From the NCBI RefSeq assembly GCF_947501665.1, contig NZ_CANMWS010000032.1, positions 1 through 64,000 of the forward strand: a stretch of 64,000 nt of DNA, in the 5' to 3' direction. The translations under genes and the position numbers were made by a program. The notes beneath the pieces are model-generated. The model saw only the letters and a program-made list of their open reading frames with translations. It did no database searches and was not told where the DNA came from. This stretch comes from an uncultured Shewanella sp. (GTDB taxonomy: Bacteria; Pseudomonadota; Gammaproteobacteria; Enterobacterales; Shewanellaceae). Shown piece by piece: positions 26,214-34,089 of this stretch (position 1 is its first letter; each line of letters begins with the position of its first letter).

Positions 26214-27209
26214 ATGAAACAACCTCTAAGACTCATTTTAGCAATGGGCACAGCACTCTTTTTAACACCTTCAAGCTTTGCACAAGAACCCATTAGTATT
26301 ATTGAACCCGCTCAAGTTAAAGACCCCAAAAAAGTCGAACTGGGTAAAATGTTATACTTCGATCCAAGGCTATCTAAATCAGGCTATATTTCCTGTAACT
26401 CTTGCCACAATTTAGCCACTGCGGGCGTTGATTCTTTGGCCACATCCATTGGCGACCAATGGCAACAAGGCCCGATTAATTCACCCACTGTACTCAACTC
26501 TCGTTATAATATTGCCCAGTTTTGGGACGGACGAGCAAAAGATCTTAAAGAGCAAGCTGGAGGCCCTATCGCAAATCCGAAGGAAATGGGCTCAACACAT
26601 TCTCTTGCCGTCACAACAATTGCATCAATTCCGGAATATCAACAGCTCTTTGCTAAAACATTTAAACAAAGTGGCGTTAATATCGACTCTATCACTGATG
26701 CTATTGCAGCCTTTGAAGAAACCTTAGTCACCCCCAACAGTCCATTTGATCAATACTTATTAGGTAACCAACAAGCCATATCCACTGATGCGATTAACGG
26801 TTATCGCGTTTTTAAAGAAGTGGGTTGTGTTAATTGCCATAATGGTCCAGCCGTCGGCAATAATATGTATATGAAAATGGGTCTCATAAAACCGTTTAAT
26901 ACCACTAACCCCGCTATTGGACGTCAAGCATTAACCGGAAAAGTCAGTGACAAGAATGTCTTCAAAGTTCCCACATTACGCAACGTGGCACTCACTTACC
27001 CTTACTTCCATGATGGCAGTACTTGGACATTAGAAGAAGCTGTTACTATTATGGCTGATATTCAATTAGGGAAAACACTGTCCCCAAAAGACACAAATGA
27101 TATCGTTAAATTCTTAGAAACGCTCACTGGCGATCAACCACAAATCACACTGCCGATTTTACCCCCTTCTAATAAAGACACCCCAAAACCCACTCCCTTT
27201 ATTTTATAA
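26214..27209 (+). CDS. ccpA: Di-haem cytochrome c peroxidase
   Basis: This periplasmic enzyme reduces hydrogen peroxide to water using electrons from c-type cytochromes. The 331-residue precursor has a signal peptide cleaved near SSFA-QE (23), then the low-potential haem site CNSCH (61-65) and the high-potential haem site CVNCH (205-209). The bacterial CcpA motifs VELGKMLYFDPRLSKSG and FKVPTLRNVALTYPYFHDG are intact. The frame is open 14 codons upstream, but the signal peptide begins at MKQPLRLIL. It is followed by a clear terminator and seems to be a single-gene unit. The symbol follows Shewanella usage and is unrelated to the carbon control protein. Confidence 0.93.
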   Translation: MKQPLRLILAMGTALFLTPSSFAQEPISIIEPAQVKDPKKVELGKMLYFDPRLSKSGYISCNSCHNLATAGVDSLATSIGDQWQQGPINSPTVLNSRYNIAQFWDGRAKDLKEQAGGPIANPKEMGSTHSLAVTTIASIPEYQQLFAKTFKQSGVNIDSITDAIAAFEETLVTPNSPFDQYLLGNQQAISTDAINGYRVFKEVGCVNCHNGPAVGNNMYMKMGLIKPFNTTNPAIGRQALTGKVSDKNVFKVPTLRNVALTYPYFHDGSTWTLEEAVTIMADIQLGKTLSPKDTNDIVKFLETLTGDQPQITLPILPPSNKDTPKPTPFIL

Positions 27210-27218
27210 GTCCTTATT

Positions 27219-27248
27219 GAGACGCTATTGATTTAGTGTCTCTTTTTT
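27219..27248 (+). terminator. Rho-independent terminator after the peroxidase gene
   Basis: GAGACGCTA (27219-27227) pairs with TAGTGTCTC (27234-27242), one wobble, followed directly by six T (27243-27248). It lies 10 bases after the stop codon. Confidence 0.88.
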
Positions 27249-27382
27249 CAGGGGTCCTTATTAGCTAATCTTTGTTAGCAAATACCTCAAATAGTAACCA
27301 AAATACTCATTTAGTGATAATAAAATTAACTAATCACACATAATACAAAAAAATAATTCTTTAAATGCAAACACTTAAATGA

Positions 27383-27400
27383 TTGGCATGTTGCTTGCTA
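27383..27400 (+). promoter_or_regulatory. Sigma-54-type promoter
   Basis: TTGGCATGTTGCTTGCTA matches the -24/-12 consensus YTGGCAYG-N4-TTGCW at every defined position: GG at -24, GC at -12, correct spacing. It points at the lipoprotein gene 49 bases downstream. A sigma-54 promoter needs an enhancer-binding activator; TTAGC-containing sequence at about 27260-27285 is a possible site, but I cannot name the activator. Confidence 0.72.
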
Positions 27401-27448
27401 AATCCAAGAGGACTCATAGGAATAATATTATTACAAGGATAACAAATC

Positions 27449-28252
27449 ATGATCCGCTCCCTAATCACCATCAGTATATTGTTACTTTCATTATCTGGAT
27501 GCATTATTTATGTTGAAGGCGCTAATCATGCCCCGCTTCAACATAAACAAGTCATCAAACAAATCAACGCACAAGATCTCAATAGCTTGACAGCTAATGT
27601 GGGTGCAGGACAACTGACCATTCATGGTATAAAAGAACAAAAAAATATTATTGTCACGGCTAACATTTACTATCATGACAGTATCCCCACAATTTTTACT
27701 CTTGAACATCATGATAAAAATGCGATTCTCAAGGCAAATTTTGAAGAAAGAAGCCATATTCAACCCACGCCATATATTGACCTCACTATATCAATACCCT
27801 CGCATTTACCACTCATAATCAATGACGGCTCAGGAGCAATAAATATTACCAATATGGAAGCCAATATTCAGCTCACTGATGGTTCTGGTCACATCAACAT
27901 TTTGGGTGGACATCACCTAACGATCAACGACGGCTCGGGTAGCATTGACATCAAAAACAATTTAGGAAACATTATGATTACAGATGGCTCTGGCACAATG
28001 ACTATTAACCATAGTGCTGGAGATTTAATCATTGATGATGGCTCAGGAGACATCAATCTTCAACACATCGCTGGGAATATCAAAATAAATGATGGCTCAG
28101 GCGATATCAATGTCAATAAAACTCAAGGAACTGTCACCTTAAATGACGGTTCAGGCGATATCAACATTAATAACACACAAGGGTTAACCATATTGGCTGC
28201 AGGATCGGGAGAGGTCGATATTGATAATATCCACGGTTCTATCAAGATGTAA
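27449..28252 (+). CDS. Lipoprotein with an 18-residue repeat beta-solenoid (DUF4097-like)
   Basis: I do not recognise a specific function. The 267-residue precursor has a lipoprotein signal with lipobox LSGC, Cys18 being the lipid-modified residue, and position +2 is Ile, so outer-membrane sorting is expected. Residues about 45-120 form a beta-rich entry domain. From 120 to 265 the protein is a repeat: DGSG occurs at 126, 144, 161, 179, 197, 215 and 232, with AGSG at 251, each followed by I-x-I and a second strand. This regular period suggests a right-handed beta-helix as in DUF4097/DUF2807 putative adhesins. A sigma-54-type promoter lies in front. Neighbours give no functional hint. Confidence 0.8.
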   Translation: MIRSLITISILLLSLSGCIIYVEGANHAPLQHKQVIKQINAQDLNSLTANVGAGQLTIHGIKEQKNIIVTANIYYHDSIPTIFTLEHHDKNAILKANFEERSHIQPTPYIDLTISIPSHLPLIINDGSGAINITNMEANIQLTDGSGHINILGGHHLTINDGSGSIDIKNNLGNIMITDGSGTMTINHSAGDLIIDDGSGDINLQHIAGNIKINDGSGDINVNKTQGTVTLNDGSGDININNTQGLTILAAGSGEVDIDNIHGSIKM

Positions 28253-28276
28253 ATCCTAAAAAAAACTAAAAACAAT

Positions 28277-28306
28277 AAACCTAAAAAGTTAAATCTTCTT
28301 AGGTTT
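28277..28306. terminator. Bidirectional terminator-like hairpin
   Basis: AAACCTAA (28277-28284) pairs with TTAGGTTT (28299-28306). It lies between the 3' ends of convergent genes and overlaps the last codons of the phosphatase gene. The plus strand has A-runs before and the minus strand T-runs after the stem, so it suits the minus-strand gene best. Confidence 0.55.
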
Positions 28307-29104
28307 AACTATTAGCCAAAATAATAAAATGTGACGCACAATTAAAATAAGAGCAATAAATATCATTACCCAACGAAAAACCTTCACACTTGCCATTAAA
28401 GGAAAATCATACTCACCTTTGATCTCAGTTACCATCAATACAACAAATATTGTTATAAAACTCAATAGCCTCAGTCGTATTCCTAGCCAAATAGTAGGGC
28501 AAATGTGAGCAGCGAGGTAAGCGCTACCCAACCCAATAATTGCCCCCATAGCCACATCTGTTGGCCAATGTGCCCCCACAATAATCCTAGAAATTCCAAC
28601 GAAGCCAGCCATGATAAGCAGTCCAGCTTTAACTCCCCTATGTCGGCATGCTAAATACACACTACCAGCAAAAACAAATGCAGCCGCAGTATGGCCAGAT
28701 GGAAAGCTAAACTTGAAATGAATATTCCCAATTATATTTAAAGAACTTAAAATAGCCGCCGGCCTAAGCACATCAAAATAATGCTTTGAAACCGTTACCA
28801 ACAAACCACAAATAATTCCAGCAATCAACATTCTACAAATTAATTCCGGCCTAAAAATCAAAAAGCATAGACTTAGCCCAACCACTCCAACACCGCTACC
28901 TAAATCCGTTAACTGAGCAGAGAACCAATGAGGAAAAATCAATGCTAAATGATTAAAAAAATGAAAGCCGTATACATTAACTTCCTTTTTTAACAAGATA
29001 AGATAAAGAATCACTAAGCCTGTCAGAATAATACTATAACCACGACGTTGCTCGCGTAAAAAAGCGCGAGATTGAGCAAAATGAGATTGATAAGATGATT
29101 TCAT
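28289..29104 (-). CDS. PAP2-family membrane phosphatase
   Basis: Lipid phosphate phosphatase of the PAP2 superfamily, acting on phosphatidic acid, undecaprenyl pyrophosphate or similar lipids at the periplasmic side. The 271-residue protein has about seven hydrophobic segments and all three active-site motifs: KHYFDVLRP (KX6RP), FPSGHT (PSGH) and SRIIVGAHWPTD (SRX5HX3D). The exact lipid substrate cannot be told from sequence. Upstream there is a 435-base gap with repeat DNA. Confidence 0.88.
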   Translation of the reverse strand: MKSSYQSHFAQSRAFLREQRRGYSIILTGLVILYLILLKKEVNVYGFHFFNHLALIFPHWFSAQLTDLGSGVGVVGLSLCFLIFRPELICRMLIAGIICGLLVTVSKHYFDVLRPAAILSSLNIIGNIHFKFSFPSGHTAAAFVFAGSVYLACRHRGVKAGLLIMAGFVGISRIIVGAHWPTDVAMGAIIGLGSAYLAAHICPTIWLGIRLRLLSFITIFVVLMVTEIKGEYDFPLMASVKVFRWVMIFIALILIVRHILLFWLIVKPKKI

Positions 29105-29296
29105 AGCAGTTCTTTTGCAATACTTTTGATTTACGAGTATAGGAGAAACACAAGCAAACTGGAGAGGCGTTACAACAAGGCGCTTGTAAAAGTTAAAAAA
29201 ATAGTTTATTTATTTGAGAATGACTCTTTAATAAAGAAACCTAAAACAAAGCACAAAATACGTTTAAATTTGTCCCGCTTGATAAAAGAATACAAA

Positions 29297-29511
29297 CAGC
29301 CTTTGTGGTCTGCGCTATCACTTACTAATCTACAACCAAGGTCGTTCATCCACATCCATATGAACACGACATTTTTTCATCCGTAAACATCAGAGGGAGA
29401 AGGTAGATGATGTCAGGACCCCAAGCCAAAATTAACATTACACAGGCTAAGCTTTGTACAAACACTCCACAAACCACTGTATCTATATTCACCAAAGATA
29501 AATGGTCCCTG
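29297..29511. repeat. Dispersed intergenic repeat, 29-kb copy
   Basis: The region 29105-29539 has no credible gene; a small 86-codon frame at 29126 overlaps it and is not supported. Positions 29297-29410 match the reverse complement of about 48634-48740, including ATGAACACGACATTTTTTC and GAGAAGGTAGA. Positions 29446-29511 match about 48962-49030 in direct orientation (TAAGCT...TTGTA...ACAAAC...TCACCAAAGAT). The two loci are thus related along their length with one part flipped. Confidence 0.7.
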
Positions 29512-29539
29512 AAAATTAAAAATAATGAGATGAAATAAC

Positions 29540-29959
29540 ATGGACAATTTCTTAGAACAATACCCTATACACACTCAAATCAATGTCGCATGGGCAGACA
29601 TGGATGCTTTACAACATGTCAATAACGTGATTTATTTTAAATATTTTGAAATTGCGAGAATCGACTTTTTAAGTAAAATTAACTTACTGAAAAAAGACAC
29701 CATGATAGGACCTGTGATCAGTGAAAACCAAGCTAAATATCAACACCCTGTGACATTTCCAGATGCTTTACTCATAGGGGTCACGGTCAGTGATATTAAG
29801 CAGGATAGATTTATCTTACACTACACAACTTTTAGTCAAAAATCACAAAAAATCACCACTATCGGGTGGTCAAAAGTGGTCATGTTTAACTTTAAAACGG
29901 GCGAAAAAGCCCCGCTATCTCCTCAGTTACTCAACACACTGCAACAGTACGAGCAATAG
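29540..29959 (+). CDS. Acyl-CoA thioesterase, 4HBT hotdog fold
   Basis: This 139-residue cytoplasmic protein is a single hotdog domain of the 4-hydroxybenzoyl-CoA thioesterase/YbgC type. The active-site segment is AWADMDALQHVNNVIYFKYFE (residues 17-37), with Asp22 at the catalytic position. It probably hydrolyses short or medium acyl-CoA. It converges with a second, more distant hotdog gene (30019-30477) paired with an acyl-CoA ligase, so the locus concerns acyl-CoA turnover. GAGATG lies close upstream of the ATG, giving only a modest ribosome-binding site. Confidence 0.83.
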   Translation: MDNFLEQYPIHTQINVAWADMDALQHVNNVIYFKYFEIARIDFLSKINLLKKDTMIGPVISENQAKYQHPVTFPDALLIGVTVSDIKQDRFILHYTTFSQKSQKITTIGWSKVVMFNFKTGEKAPLSPQLLNTLQQYEQ

Positions 29960-30018
29960 ACACAAAAGACTTGCTTTCCTTATGGATAAGAAAACAAGTC
30001 TTCGCCCCCACTTTAACT

Positions 30019-30477
30019 TTATATTTCAAGGGGCATTAGCTCACTTAATTGCACTCGAATATCATCTGTTAAAAGCTGGCTTTTATTGGTTTTATAATCA
30101 TAAAATACCATAGTCGTTTGCGCTTCTGCTGTTTTTTCCCCTGCTTGCCAACAAGATTGCGTGACAACAAAACTACTATTACCAATGCGACTCACACTCG
30201 TTTTTATCAACGCATCCTTGCCGTAAAACGTGGGTGCATTAAAGGCAATATTAAATCCCGCTAAAATCAAATTCCAATTTGCTAAATTTTGACCTGGGTT
30301 CACTATTTCAAAAATGGGTTCTCGCGCCGCCTCAAACCACATAGGTATCACAGTATTATTAATATGACCCAGCGCATCAGTTTCACAAAACCGCGGCTTA
30401 ATAAGTAACTCAATCTCATTATTTGACACTATAGACTCCTCATCATTCCCAACAAACTGTTCGAGCATGAATTTCAT
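30019..30477 (-). CDS. Acyl-CoA thioesterase, 4HBT hotdog fold
   Basis: A 152-residue hotdog thioesterase with the active-site segment PRFCETDALGHINNTVIPMWFE; Asp34 is the expected catalytic residue. Its start ATG overlaps the stop codon of the acyl-CoA ligase by one base (TAATG), so the two are coupled: the ligase makes an acyl-CoA and this enzyme can release it. An internal ATG at codon 4 is an alternative start. It is only distantly similar to the neighbouring hotdog protein at 29540. Confidence 0.83.
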   Translation of the reverse strand: MKFMLEQFVGNDEESIVSNNEIELLIKPRFCETDALGHINNTVIPMWFEAAREPIFEIVNPGQNLANWNLILAGFNIAFNAPTFYGKDALIKTSVSRIGNSSFVVTQSCWQAGEKTAEAQTTMVFYDYKTNKSQLLTDDIRVQLSELMPLEI

Positions 30478-32270
30478 TAACTATACATGGCTTCGATTTC
30501 TTGAGAATATTTATGATAAATCATCTTACGACGTAATTTCATCGTTGGTGTAATAAGCCCAGACTCCATTGAAAAAGGATCGGCTAATAAGGTAAATTTT
30601 TTAATTTTTTCAAATCCAGCCAGTTCATCTTGTAGTGAATGTAGTCGATTTTCAAAATGCTCAATCACATGAGAATGGCGTAATAAGTCTAATGGGGAAC
30701 TGTAATCCACCCCTTCATCTTTTGCCCAAAGTTCTAATGATTCAAAAGACGGCACAATTAACGCCGTTACATAATGCTTAGCATCGGCAACAATAGCAAC
30801 TTGTTCTATTAAGGGGTCACACCCCACCTTACCCTCTACCCGTTGTGGAGCAATATACTTTCCATTTGAGGTTTTCATTAATTCTTTAATACGATCAGTA
30901 ATAAATAAATTACCATTATCGTCAATAAAGCCTGCATCTCCTGTTTTTAACCAGCCATCTTCAAAGGTGTCCGCTGTCGCTTCAGGACGATTATAATAAC
31001 CCCGCATAACCGTATCACCTTTCACTAAAACCTCATTATCTTTACCCAATTTGATTTCAACACCAGGTAAAGGTTGACCATTCGAGCCCGTCACACGGTT
31101 TTTTAAAGTGTTTAACGTCACCGTCGCGCTGGTTTCAGTCATACCGTAACCACATAATACAGGTAAGTTAATACTATGAAAAAATCCTGCCACTTTAGAC
31201 TCTAATGCAGCGCCACCACAAGGCATAAATTTAAGTCGCCCCCCCAATACTTGCTGTAGCTTAGAAAAAACCAATTTATTGGCCAATAAAAACTGCACAC
31301 TTAACAATAACGATCCCTTGGCTCTACCTTGGCCAACTTCAAAATGTTTTTCACCGACAGACAATGCCCAAGCAAACAGCTTTTTTCGCTTATCGGGCGC
31401 TTTAGCCACCTTTTCTTGCACCGCACTATACACTTTTTCTAAAAAGCGAGGTACGACACATAAAGTATGTGGACGCACTTGAGTAATGGCTTCTTTAACC
31501 TTCATCGGATCTTGCAAATACACATTACAACCTCCTCGCCCTAATACGTAAAAGCTCCAACCTCGCTCAAAAACATGACTTAAAGGTAAAAAAGCTAACG
31601 ATACGTCACCTGATTCAAAATTAAGCTCACTATCGTGCTGGCGAATAATCGTTGCAATATTGCGATGATCTAAAATCACGCCTTTAGGGTTGCCTGTTGT
31701 CCCAGAGGTATAAATTAAGGTAAGCATATCATCGAGGGGTAAATCAGATAAACGCTGTACTAACTCTTGCTCACACCTAGCATCAACTGATTGCGCCAAT
31801 AAAGCATCAAGATGAAAATGGCTGTGTTGATCGATTAAATCGACACTTGAATCGAAAACAATAATTTGCGTTACACTAGCACACTCTTTAACAAGCTGAC
31901 ACGCCATTTGGTATTGCTGTAAATCACCCGCAAAAATCAATTTAGCTTGGCTATCGTTAATGATATAAGCGGCTTGCTCTACAGTGCTGGTCGGGTAAAT
32001 CGGTACAACAACCGCCTTAGCTTTCAGCATACCAACATCGGCACAAGTCCATTGGGGGCAATTTTGGGATAAAATTACAGCCTTATCTTGAGCTTCAAGT
32101 CCAAACTGAATTAATGCTCGTGCAATTTGTGATGTGTAAGTATCAAATTGGCTCCAACTCACACTGTCCCAAGGCGCGGTCATTTCAAAACCCTTTAGCG
32201 CGATGGCTTCACCAAGTGATTGACTCTTTTGCTGAATAAGTCGGATAACATGATATTGTTCGAGAGACAT
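30477..32270 (-). CDS. Long-chain acyl-CoA synthetase (AMP-forming)
   Basis: This 597-residue enzyme activates fatty acids to acyl-CoA through an acyl-adenylate. The AMP-binding signature YTSGTTGNPKG is at 187-197; the later GYGMTETSATVT, the adenylate-binding KTGDAGFIDDNGNLFITDR and the hinge region are present. Sequence style (LPLSHVFERGWSFYVL, TPTMKLRRKMIYHKY) matches the FAA1-type long-chain ligases found in Shewanella alongside FadD. The frame is open to 32333, but the ATG at 32270 with AAGG about 11 bases upstream gives the usual N-terminus. Confidence 0.9.
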   Translation of the reverse strand: MSLEQYHVIRLIQQKSQSLGEAIALKGFEMTAPWDSVSWSQFDTYTSQIARALIQFGLEAQDKAVILSQNCPQWTCADVGMLKAKAVVVPIYPTSTVEQAAYIINDSQAKLIFAGDLQQYQMACQLVKECASVTQIIVFDSSVDLIDQHSHFHLDALLAQSVDARCEQELVQRLSDLPLDDMLTLIYTSGTTGNPKGVILDHRNIATIIRQHDSELNFESGDVSLAFLPLSHVFERGWSFYVLGRGGCNVYLQDPMKVKEAITQVRPHTLCVVPRFLEKVYSAVQEKVAKAPDKRKKLFAWALSVGEKHFEVGQGRAKGSLLLSVQFLLANKLVFSKLQQVLGGRLKFMPCGGAALESKVAGFFHSINLPVLCGYGMTETSATVTLNTLKNRVTGSNGQPLPGVEIKLGKDNEVLVKGDTVMRGYYNRPEATADTFEDGWLKTGDAGFIDDNGNLFITDRIKELMKTSNGKYIAPQRVEGKVGCDPLIEQVAIVADAKHYVTALIVPSFESLELWAKDEGVDYSSPLDLLRHSHVIEHFENRLHSLQDELAGFEKIKKFTLLADPFSMESGLITPTMKLRRKMIYHKYSQEIEAMYS

Positions 32271-32422
32271 AAGATAGCTACCTTCATCGCTTAAAAGCGT
32301 ATTATTTTTTAGCCATATTACTTGAAGATGCAATAAAAACTAAGAGTTTTTGCTCTATTTCTCTTCAATAAGTCGAAAAAACAACAAAATAAGGAAAAGG
32401 TAATATTATATTTAAGCAGCAC

Positions 32423-32446
32423 TCACCCACATTAAAATGTAGGTGA
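32423..32446 (-). terminator. Hairpin after moaB/mog
   Basis: TCACCCACATT (32423-32433) pairs with AATGTAGGTGA (32436-32446), 10 of 11 plus one wobble and a 2-base loop. It lies 39 bases past the mog stop on the minus strand. No T-tract follows, so termination is inferred. Confidence 0.5.
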
Positions 32447-32484
32447 ATAGTATTTATTTTCAATAAATTAGATTAAAATGAGGC

Positions 32485-33018
32485 TTACTTGGCTTTGGGT
32501 CTAAAAGGCTTTATTACTGCTTCATTACACTGTAAAAAAGGTCCTTCCATTAAATCGATACAATAGGGAATAGCAGGAAATACTGCATCTAAGCATTCAC
32601 GAATGGATTTAGGCTTGCCAGGTAAATTCACTATCAATGAATCACCACGCAGTCCAGCCGTTTGTCTTGATAAAATAGCTGTAGGGACAAATTTGAGCGA
32701 TTCAGCACGCATTAATTCACCAAATCCAGGCATTAAACGATCGCATACTGCTTCTGTTGCTTCAGGTGTGACATCCCTTCTTGCAGGCCCCGTTCCGCCC
32801 GTTGTGACAATCAAACAACAATGTTGATCATCGGCTAAGCGAATTAATGTTTCCTCAATCACATCTTTTTCATCAGGAATCACCTGGTAAATAGGCTCCC
32901 ATTCAGACACTAAATACTCATTGAGAACATCAATAATCGCCTTACCTGACAAGTCTTCATAAATGCCTGCACTGGCTCTATCACTAACAGTCACAATTCC
33001 TATTTTTGCTACGCTCAT
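32485..33018 (-). CDS. mog: Molybdopterin adenylyltransferase
   Basis: Mog adenylates molybdopterin so that MoeA can insert molybdate. The 177-residue protein has the MoCF signature TTGGTGPARRDVTPEA and the later AGLRGDSLIVNLPGKPKSIRECL, and its length and sequence fit the Mog rather than the shorter MoaB subgroup. It stands alone here; moeA and moeB are about 29 kb away at the right end of the window. ATG start at 33018. Confidence 0.9.
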   Translation of the reverse strand: MSVAKIGIVTVSDRASAGIYEDLSGKAIIDVLNEYLVSEWEPIYQVIPDEKDVIEETLIRLADDQHCCLIVTTGGTGPARRDVTPEATEAVCDRLMPGFGELMRAESLKFVPTAILSRQTAGLRGDSLIVNLPGKPKSIRECLDAVFPAIPYCIDLMEGPFLQCNEAVIKPFRPKAK

Positions 33019-33063
33019 TGGCTTGCTACCTATTCCACTCTATTTATGAGCCAGTATACAGAA

Positions 33064-34047
33064 CTAATACAAACTCATCACCTCATCTAAGCAAGGTAAT
33101 GCTGGAAAAGCCCCTTTTTGCATACATGTTCTCACGCCACATTGCACAGCAAAAACCACAGCTTGATGCATTAATTCTTCATCATTAAACATCTCTAGAG
33201 ATAATGCCTTACAGGAAATTTTATTGGCTTTAGAATGAGATAAACCAGCTGTCAATGCAAACCAAAATCCAGCCACAAAACTATCGCCTCCACAGGTCGT
33301 ATCCACAGCTGCGATCTGTGGCACAGGCACCTGAAAAACAAAAGTTGGAGTGATAATGTCTACGGCATTAGCACCATCTGTCACTAAAATCGCTTTTACT
33401 CCTTGGGTAAAACAAAAGTCGAAATAGACCTGTCTTTCGACACTTTTCAGCTGCGCTAAAAAGTCGACCTCTTCTAGGCTCATTTTTAATACATGGGTAA
33501 ATGGGTAGCATTGCTCAACGCTTACTGATAACGCAGTCATATCCTGCCATAATTGCTGACGTAAATTCACATCAAAACTCACCAACAAGCCCGATTGTCT
33601 GGCTAACGCTAGCCCATATAAACTGGCCTGTAGAATATTTTCATGAGTTAAGGTATTAGAGCAAAAATGAAAAATATCAACTTTACTCCAATTCACCACA
33701 TCAAAATGTGCCTGCGTAAAACACAGATCTGCTGTATTTTCTCGATCAAAGTGAAAAGTGCGTTCACCTTTATTATCTAACACGACTTCAACCTTGGCCG
33801 TAAAAGCATCCTCAATATCGGCTAAATAATCTGTTTTTACACCATATTTTTGCAACGTTTCTTTCAACATACAGCCAAAATTATCTTGACTTATACCACC
33901 GGCAAAATAACTCACGCCCCCCAATTTAGAGAACCCCACAGCCACATTAGCTGGCGCACCACCAGCAATCGGTAACAACACAGATGAGTCATCATCGCTG
34001 GGTAACAAGTCGATTAAAATCTCACCAAAACAGAATAATGCTGCCAT
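33064..34047 (-). CDS. scrK: Fructokinase (PfkB family), sucrose pathway
   Basis: This kinase phosphorylates the fructose released from sucrose by the phosphorylase. The 327-residue protein has the PfkB N-terminal signature (GGAPANVAVGFSKLGG) and the C-terminal anion-hole motif, which here reads DTTCGGDSFVAGF instead of the usual DTTGAGD; the catalytic Asp is kept. GGGAG lies 5-6 bases before the ATG at 34047; an upstream TTG is not needed. It follows the TonB receptor gene by about 40 bases, but a strong hairpin terminator sits between them. Confidence 0.9.
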   Translation of the reverse strand: MAALFCFGEILIDLLPSDDDSSVLLPIAGGAPANVAVGFSKLGGVSYFAGGISQDNFGCMLKETLQKYGVKTDYLADIEDAFTAKVEVVLDNKGERTFHFDRENTADLCFTQAHFDVVNWSKVDIFHFCSNTLTHENILQASLYGLALARQSGLLVSFDVNLRQQLWQDMTALSVSVEQCYPFTHVLKMSLEEVDFLAQLKSVERQVYFDFCFTQGVKAILVTDGANAVDIITPTFVFQVPVPQIAAVDTTCGGDSFVAGFWFALTAGLSHSKANKISCKALSLEMFNDEELMHQAVVFAVQCGVRTCMQKGAFPALPCLDEVMSLY

Positions 34048-34061
34048 CAATTGCTCCCAAA

Positions 34062-34080
34062 AAAGCCCAAAAAGGGCTTT
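34062..34080 (-). terminator. Intercistronic terminator between TonB receptor gene and scrK
   Basis: AAAGCCC (34062-34068) and GGGCTTT (34074-34080) form a stem with a 5-base loop; on the minus strand it runs into a T-tract. The scrK Shine-Dalgarno starts right after it. It probably lets only part of the receptor transcripts continue into scrK. Confidence 0.75.
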
Positions 34081-34089
34081 AATTCACGG

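Noticed and set aside
27810..28250. CRISPR-like or tandem DNA repeat suggested by the recurring GATGGCTC-like motif
   Set aside because: The periodicity is of codons for DGSG turns inside an intact reading frame; DNA identity between units is short and spacing is about 54 bases as expected of an 18-residue protein repeat.
29126..29386. An 86-codon plus-strand reading frame between the PAP2 gene and the thioesterase gene
   Set aside because: Its second half is repeat DNA also found at 48.7 kb without a frame, it has no good ribosome-binding site and no recognisable domain.
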